Source of the DNA: Nemertoderma westbladi | Lineage: Eukaryota; Xenacoelomorpha; Nemertodermatida; Nemertodermatidae | Direction of reading: 5' to 3' | Length of the DNA stretch: 60,207 nt | Assembly (NCBI GenBank): GCA_032718475.1 | Contig: JAUCBJ010006761.1 | Location: forward strand, 1-60,207 | In this document: in pieces, positions 45,901 to 54,900 of the stretch | How the letters are laid out: every line of letters begins with the position of its first letter | How positions within the stretch are numbered: the first letter of the stretch is position 1 | Translations under genes and position numbers: made by a program | The notes under the pieces: model-generated | Told to the model about the DNA's origin: nothing | The model's database searches: none | Seen by the model: only the letters and a program-made list of their open reading frames with translations

Positions 45901-48900
45901 CCTTAGCCTTGCTGTCCGTATCGGCCAATAGAATTTGAGTGGGCGTTGATTTCGACCTATCCCAGAGCTACTGAACTGAATTTCCTATCTCACTGCTCAT
46001 CCTCTGTGTTGGACGGGAGCTTCGGGGAATAAGGGTAGTTGGTATACTCGTATAGTCATTCTAGTCATATGATTTTATATGTTTCTGTTGTTATGTTCCC
46101 ATTTTTCGCCATAACACCGGCTTTAGGGAATAACTCCAGTAAAACTGCTTAAATTATCGAAAGTATAACTGTTACCTTAACTTAACTAATCAATCTTAAC
46201 TTACTTAACTCACTATTAATCATATTGTTTGTACTGTTATTTACCGTCAGTTATTAATTGTATCTATTTGTTGATGGAAATATTGCTCTTTGGATAATAC
46301 GGATAAATCACCCAAATTTCCCAATTTTCTTGATACACTACAGGTTAGAGAGACAGGCTATACATAACAATTGCGATTTATATTAATGTGGTGTGTATTG
46401 AATCTAATGTTATTTAGCAGACCCTACATGAGTCAATTGCTGCTCTCTTTATGTGTGATCAAATATACTGACGGTCGGCAGAATAGTGTGCATGATTGTG
46501 ATTGGTAACAAAGCATTTCCTAAAGAATGCGCCTTATACTTTAATCATAAGCAGTATCGTTGCGTTTAGTATAAGTCCTAGTTCTGTTTAAATAGATAGA
46601 GCGCCACGTCCTAAAGGAACTGTTAATATGTCCCGAAAGCCAATAATATCTGTCAGAAATTAATTATTAACGATCTATCGAATAATACAGTAGGTTTACA
46701 CTGCAACCTTACACTGCAATAATACAATTTAAGCAGCCGAATTCAGCCTCCCGGGTGTAGATCCATCGGGTGAATGATCGCGCATGGGCTGACTTCGGGT
46801 AATGTTTTGTTTATTAGCATAAAATATTGTCGTATGCTAAAGGTGTTTTAATTAACTAAAAGACATATAAATTTTGGCAGGTTAAACTGCTAAAGGTCTT
46901 CAAAAGCGCGAACAATTATAATTTATTATTCTGGTATTGCGAGTTGTTCTAATTTATTATTCTCGTATTGCGAACTATTCTCACGTATTATTATCGTATT
47001 GCAAACTATTCTCACGTATTATTATCGTATTGCGAACTATTCTCACGTATTATTATCGTATTACAAACTATTCTCACGTATTGTTATCGTATTGCAAAAT
47101 ATTCTCACGTATGATTCTCGTATTACGTCGGCGAATTATACACCTGGGGGTCATCGGGATAGTGAATTCGTTTATTTTTAATTATTCTGTTGTATAATTG
47201 GTAAGCCAATCAATTATTTTTTCGCAAGAAGGAGAGTAGGGTGTGTTGATACATCATTACTTGGCTGAAAGTAATTATTAGAAATTAAAATTATAAAGTC
47301 GTATTATAATTACTTTCACATTTAGTATTATTATTATGACTTTCTTTCACACAGATAAATTTGTTACTCTCTTACCGCGCGGACATATTTGCTTTAAACG
47401 AATTGAACCAAATTCCTTTCCACACTGCTTGTCAGGCTGGCGACTTTGATCTCGCGGTGCGGTTTCTAGAATACGTGAATCTATGTAGTCAGGACGATAC
47501 AGCTAACTCACCTTCAATGCGGAGCCTTGTGGTATGTTATATTTACTATGCAGACTTGTTTTATAGTGGAAGGGCTTAACGTAAAATTGTGACAAATGTG
47601 CCAAAGGTTTTTGTGAGTAACTATGGGTATATTATGGATGACAAAAATTATATGCTCCGAAAATTGTTTAATGGAACATAATATATTTATTGCTGGATAT
47701 TCTAAAAAAATTGGCATAATTAGTAGCCAAACAAAAGGCAGAGTAGGGGGGACTAAGGATCAAAATTGTGATGTTCTAGAATGATATATTTGATTGTATT
47801 GATTCAATGTGAAAGGAATACATTTTAAACTGCCCTGTCGCACATTAGTTACTACAGGTTTAAACTGCCCTGTCGCACATTAGTTGCTACCTGTTTAAAC
47901 TGCCGTATCGCACATTTGTTGCTACCGATTTAAACTGCCCTGTCGCACATTAGTTACTACAGGTTTAAACTGCCCTGTCGCACATTAGTTGCTACCTGTT
48001 TAAACTGCCGTATCGCACATTTGTTGCTACCGATTTAAACTGCCCTGTCGCACATTAGTTACTAAAGGTTTAAACTGCCGTATCGCACAGAGGCATGCCT
48101 CTGTGCACATTAGTTGCTACCGGTATATCTCGTTAACTAGAAGAAGCATAAAATTTTTAAATACTGTATATCAAAAATTGCCCCAAATATTTAGGTAACT
48201 GATTGCGCGGCAAGGAAAATCTACTATTTTCAGCGGAGATTTTTCACATACTAAAATTGAGATTTTGCATGATTGATTTTAGGTGTAATTTTGTTATTTG
48301 TTTTAGTTTGAAAAACCGCAATTTAGATTATGATATACAGCGCGACCTGAAACAAGTCCATTTTTTGAGATTTTTGAGGTCGACAAATCTGATGTACTGG
48401 GTTAAATTCCCTGATTTAGTCGAGAGGTTGTGTTATATTAATAAGCTTCCTCACAAATTTCCATTGCTCTGGTAAATCTCGCCAAAGTGACCTTGTTAGG
48501 CTAACTATGTAAAATCCATTTTGGTAAGGTATAAATCCTCATAAACATCACGCTGTGGTGCACATCCGGTAAGACCGGAATATAGTGAGTAAAATCTATT
48601 AGGATCATAAGGAAAGAAACATGAAATTCAAAATGATAATAATGTGGTCAGATTTTATTGTACATAAAGATACGTAAATTTTGGCAAGTTTTTTACTTTT
48701 GTTACAATTTTGCCCTTTTATTTCGCTAAGCCACTCAATTAAGGGGGGGGTACACCCCCCTCTGGACCTTTTTTGCAAATGGCTATAATTTCTGCTTATG
48801 TGTAATTTTGTATATTTTATACCTTTCGGGGGATTAACATATGGCCAAAGATTGGGTTCAAAAATTTTTTTTTCAAATTTGCGTCGCCCTCTAGCGGCCA

Positions 48901-51900
48901 CCACCGAAATTGTTAATTTCACTAAAAACACTACTAGTCTCACAATTTTGGGCGAAAATTTTCGAAACTTGGTTTTTCTGAATCAGCATCCTCGGCTCCA
49001 CAAAACTTATCGGTTACATTTTTTATTTAGGTCTTAAATATTTTTTAAATATTATTAACTAATATTAATTATTACTTAATGGATATTAACTAATTTCAAG
49101 AAATTAATATGGCACAATTCAAAATTTTAACCGATAACTTTTGATCAAAACCCGAAAAGAAATCAAACAAAAAAAAAATTTCGAAAATTGGTTAAGAAAT
49201 GGCGGAGTAGTAGTATTTTGAATGTGAAAAATACAATTCCGAGATAAACGCATTTAAAGTTTAAGAACAATATATTTCAAATGTTCCCGCTATTTTCAGT
49301 ACTGGTATCTCCTTTTCTTTTCCGATTGGTTATCCCCTATCCATATTTTGTGATTTCTCAATGGATTTGGTTCAAAAAATCCCCTACCCACTTTTAACAA
49401 CCTGTTAAAATAATTTTAGAGTGCTTGCCAAAAAACACTTCGCGCAGCACGTGAACAAATTACATTTTGGCGTATTGATTTGATCGCATACTATTTCGTC
49501 ATTTAGTAATAAATAGTCATGGAATAATGAGATAACCTTAAGAAACATTCAAAATTATATAAAAATTTCCACATAATTTTATAATAAACCTTTACACAGA
49601 ACATTAAGCTTTGCGCAGTACGTGAAACCTTCGCGCAGCACGTGAGACATTTGCACAGCAGGTGAAGGTTTCACGTACAACTTAAATTCTTCATAAAGCA
49701 CGTTAATTAATTGAGCACCTCGGAAAGCTTTTTGATCAGAATGAGAAGCCTTCATGCGGCACATGAAAAGTTCATGCTGCACATGAAGACTTCGCGCAGC
49801 ACGTGAATTATTCTCAGAGCCTGCGGAATTTAAAAAAAATAAGTTTATGGTTGTTTCCCAGAATAATTATTACTAGCTATTGTTATATGATGGTTCACAT
49901 TTGTTATTACTAGTAGACAACTAGTCCATTAGACAACTGTTCAATATGTAATACAACACTCACAAATATCTATTAAATATATATTAATTAAAATTTGACG
50001 GACATGTTGACAGACAGACAGACATACAAACAGACAGACAAACTGAGAGACAGACTGAGATACAGACATAGTGATTAGATAATTCCAAATATGAAAACAG
50101 ACATCGACATTAAGAAAAATCCTAACAGTAAACATTTCAGATTGCTTATTTTATGCCCTTTTTATTATTTCGATGGACAGACAGACAGACATACAGACGG
50201 ATAACCAGCCATTACTCGAGAAGTAAAAGAGATCTCGCTAAGCCGTTTCCAGATTTGAAATCCGCATTAAATTCTACTCTAGATGAAATAAAAAAACAAA
50301 AAATGAAAATTTTGACCTGAGGGGGGGTGTACCCCCCCCTTAAGCTTTTTGTGCAGACAGGATTTCACTCACATATCACTTGCCTTATCCTCTATAGATA
50401 TACGGACTGTCTGACGAAGGAGATGATTTGAAAGATGCCATGAACCGTTTCCTCAACCACAAAGACAGTCAGAGGCGAACTCCCCTCCACTACTGCTCGA
50501 TAAACGGGAGTGGAAGAATATCCAATCTGTTGCTCACCAACTCCGCTGAAATACATTGCAGGTTTGTTTCATCTTAGATGTTAAATAAGGTAATAATATA
50601 GTCTGTTTTTGGCCAAAGAATGTAATTTTGATGATTGCTATTTTTGATTGTTTTTTTTATTACTATTTATTACGAGCACAAAAATTCCGCATAACAAAAG
50701 CTTAAAGTAAAGTTGTTGGCAATATATTGTATGTGATTATATGATTTTGGACCGGGTTGTATAACATCATTTTGATTGTTAGAAATTGCAGCGGTAAGTG
50801 TATTTATGGGTGTTAAGAGACATAATAAGGATAATTTGAGCCAAGTTTGAGCAAAATTGAAGTATACATGTTTTTCGCGCTTCGCATTTAAAGTCTTTAA
50901 ATCTACATTAAAAGAGCTATGTGGAAAATATAGCACAAGTATCACGATATTATGAAAGAGCAAGACAAGAGCTTTCAAATGAATACTTATGTTGCAGGTT
51001 TATTATGAGATCTTCATTAATAATGCCTCTTTGTATACTTCCGGTCCGACCGGAAATCGGCGAAAACCTCAAACTTTGAGGTGGCATATCTCGTGATTGC
51101 AAGCAGTTCAAGTATTTAGCATTTAGCATGAGTTACTTACTCAATAAGTACTAGCTCTCCACCAAATTAAAAAAAAAATCCGAGCACCTAAGGTAAAAAA
51201 TGATATAAAAGTGTGATGATTTTGTGCGGAATGTCCCTGTAATAGATTTCCAATGACATAGGGATGTTAAGTTTGTCTCACCATACATTATAACCAAACA
51301 ATAAAAACAATTTAAAAGTATTATTTATTTTTCAAAATGTAAAACATGAATGAATATAGACGGTAAGAAAATAAGGGCATCATTATACACTAGAGATGAA
51401 ACGCCTGTGTCGGCTCTATAAAGATTTAGATAGCATATCTAAGTTGATATAATCATATCTGATTAATGAGATATAATTTAGGGCTACCATTTAATAATAA
51501 GTAATAATAATTACTGTTGCTCATCCCGAACCCAACGACTTTATCTTAGTTTTAATTTATTTTAGAGACATCCACGGCGACACTCCACTTCACTTAGCAA
51601 TGAAACACAAACGGATCGATACCGCTGGGATACTTATAGAGAACAATGCGAGTGTCGATATGGAGAATAATGAAGGTTCTAGTCCACTTACCTACGCGGT
51701 GCAGTACGGTTACGTAAACACGGTGCGGAAGATGTTGTCTATGATTGATGCATCACAAGAAATGCTAAATAAACTTATAGGAATAGCAGCTATGTACAAA
51801 TGGAACGCGATAATCAATGTTTTAATCTGCTTTGGAGGGACCCCAAGTAAAGTATACGTTTCTGATTCTTTTGTCAACATGATGTTGAATCAGATCGCTG

Positions 51901-54900
51901 CCGATCCGATCAACCGCGTGCTCACGGAGGCGATCTTTACCGATATCCAACACTACGTTGGACTTCTAAAACCGAAAATGGTGAAATATATGTTGTTCCA
52001 GGCGTGTAAAATTGGACACGAAAGAGTTGTGAAATATCTTCTCACTGTTGGCGTTCATACACTCGAGGAATTTGATGAAGGTGGTGATAGTCTTATGCAT
52101 GTTGGTGTTAGTGGAGACAGTGAGAAAATAGTTAATTTATTGCTGAAGTACGGGGTTGAGTGCTCACTGAGGAATGCTACGGGAGACCTACCATTGCACG
52201 TTGCTGTGGTAACAGGTAAATTCAGGATTGTCTACCTACTGCTCCAATACCGACCCGAACATATAAATATTCGGGATAGATCCTTCAATACCTCGCTGCA
52301 TCTAATGATGTCTTTACCTGAATCCAAAATACATCAAATGTCTGAGGTTCTTTTTAATTTTAATGTAAATACTGAGGCTAAGAACGACCAAGGTAAAACT
52401 CCCTTAGATATTCTCACCGATAGCTTTACGGGAACGGAGGGTCAATTAAAGGTTGTTGAGCAGCTGATCTCCCGTAAGGTGACGTTGAGTCGGCGGCACA
52501 TTGAGGAGTTTTTGATCGCAGCTGGAAGTTTGAACAAAAAATCCCTTATGGCTAGTCTGGTGGAAAAATCAGACGAAGACACTGTGTTTAAGTCGCTAAT
52601 ATCAGCCGCGAAAAATGGACACAATTCCGGAGTTGAAGAACTGCTAAATAAATTTCCGGAGGGTGTGAATCATTTTCTAGAAGACGAAGAACAAACGCTT
52701 ATGCATTGTGCCGCAGAGTCCGGCCAGGTTACAGTGGTGGAATTATTGATCCTAAAGAAAGGGGATATTGAGGCAAAAAACCGGAGGAAAGAGACGCCGT
52801 TGCACAAAGCGGTGTCTGCTGGACATCTGGACATAGTAAAAATTCTTTGCAACGCCGGAGCCGATGTGAATGTCATAGACAATTGGCATAATAACGCTCT
52901 GTTTAGGGCTGTAATTGGTAAAATCGATAGGAAAAGAGACATTGTCGAGTTTCTTCTGGATCAGCATTGTAAAGTGAACGTTGAAGATGTGCGTGGTTTC
53001 TCGCCGCTTCATGCAGCCTGTGGAGAGTTTGCTAATGTCGAGGTGGTTAAACTGCTGGTAGATCGAGGTGCCGACATCAACAGAATAGGTAATCCACAAT
53101 CAGATGTTGGTTGTACGCCGTTGGATATGGCTGTGGAGAGCAATGCCATTGATGTCTGTGTGTATTTGGTTAAAAAAGGAGCTATTCTACACTATTGCCA
53201 GTACCGAGACCTGCTAAACCTACTAAATGTTCGTCATTGGTTAGAAATATTTGACAGTTTCATCACAGTGAAACAGGACATTGCCAATTGCGATTGTCAA
53301 ATGCGCCAATGTAAATTTGACGAAAGTATCGAAGGCGGGCAAAAGTTTCCCTCTGATGTTCCCGACAATTTGGACGTTTCTGACACCGAGGCCACTTTCT
53401 ACGATACACATATCAACCCGTTAATGAACCACTGCAAGACTATTTGTGTCGACTTCTCCCTGTTTGTTTCACGACCGACTTATATAACTAGGTCTCCGCG
53501 AAGAAAAATCTCCCATTTTATTCAGCCCTCAGCTCAAAACGACACTCCGCAGGTTGTGTACGTGGACGACGACCTGGCATACGAGTCATCCTTCGTCTAT
53601 GAATTGGCCAAACACAAAACCTTGTTCAATATAATAACCCATCCTCTTATCGCATCATATATAGACATAAAGTGGCAGAAGTTCTACGTACAATTCAATC
53701 TCCAAACGCTGGCCTATGTGTTATTCCTACTTTTGGTGACTCTCTACACCTATTTATATTTGTTGGTCGACAAAGGCAAACAGATATCATATGAGCCGAG
53801 TTTTACGAATATCACGCAAGTACCAAACAGCGTTATAAATCCCTTTAATCCCCCTAATTCCTTCTGGATTGTTTGGTTGTTTACTATGGTTCTCTGTTCC
53901 ATTCTATCGTTTTTCGAACTCGTGCAGATCTACATAAAACCGTTGGACTACATAACTGATCTAGAGAATTACGCTGAACTCACTGCTTATACTCTGGTAT
54001 TCCTGATGTTAATCGACGACGTTGTTCGTAAAATGGATAAAGAAAATGTCGGCCTTTTTACAAAAGAATCCAAATTAGAGATGGCCGTGTTCACTATAAT
54101 CTGCAGTTATGTTGGGTTCACAATGTTTTACTCTAGAATTCGACACTTTCAAATCGGTCTGTACGTTATAATGTTTCGTCGAGTCGGCTATTTCCTACTG
54201 AAAGTTTTCTTTTGCTTTATTTTTCTTTTTATTGCGTATTCCTTTTGTTTCTTCATTATGTACAGGGAAGAAGCGGAGGATTTTTCTAGCTTAGGAAGAG
54301 CAACAATTACATCGGTTGTTATGACTGCCGGTGAGTTAGTTTACGAATCATATCTTTTTGAAGGATATAAGTTCAGTTCCTACTTCCTGTTTCTCACCTT
54401 TGTTCTAATATTTACCATCACTCTAATGAACTTAGCGCTGGGCATAGCCATTGGAGATATTGCTATGGTAATGCAAAGCGCGGAAGCCTACTTCTTAAGT
54501 TACCGAATCGAGATGCTGCAAACCAGTGAAAGATTCTTCAAATGGAAAGCTTTAAGCAAAAATCATTTCTTCCGAATTATTTTGCATATGTTTTCGTTTC
54601 GTACTGAGATGGGTGGTAGTTGTAAACTGTATTTAAGCCCCCAAATTACTCAAGAACAAGTACTAAAAAGCAAAATGGATTGGAGGAAAGGTTGTATAAC
54701 AAAGTGTTGTCGTCTGATTAATATAATATATTTGTTCATTGCGAGAAACAATTTTCCACTGTGGAAGGTTAAACATTTACACGGGAATCGAGCGCAAACT
54801 GATTACAAGTTGAAGGAACTCCGTTTGGTGCATGACATCACGCAGAAACACGTGTTAATGGGCGAATCAGCGTCGACATACGAACTGATACCGACGTTGG

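Larger units (their letters stand above)
34533..46914 (+). mobile_element. BEL/Pao LTR retrotransposon, deleted, young
   Basis: 12,382 bp with two 1195-bp LTRs, both TG..CA, and a 5-bp duplication ATTAT (34528-34532, 46915-46919). By eye the LTRs differ at only about four positions, so the insertion is recent. Internal parts: a 2.2-kb leader, a 1534-codon gag-protease frame, 1.6 kb without genes, a second interrupted frame (44193-45641), and a purine tract at the 3' LTR. Reverse transcriptase, RNase H and integrase are absent apart from the short RNase H-integrase linker fused to the protease region, so it must have moved using enzymes from a relative. It lies in sense in intron 4 of the TRPA-like gene, 1.15 kb after exon 4 and 440 bp before exon 5. 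Confidence 0.93.

Noticed and set aside
48203-48475. 90-codon open frame in intron 5
   Set aside because: No recognisable domain and no splice sites in phase with the TRPA-like exons.
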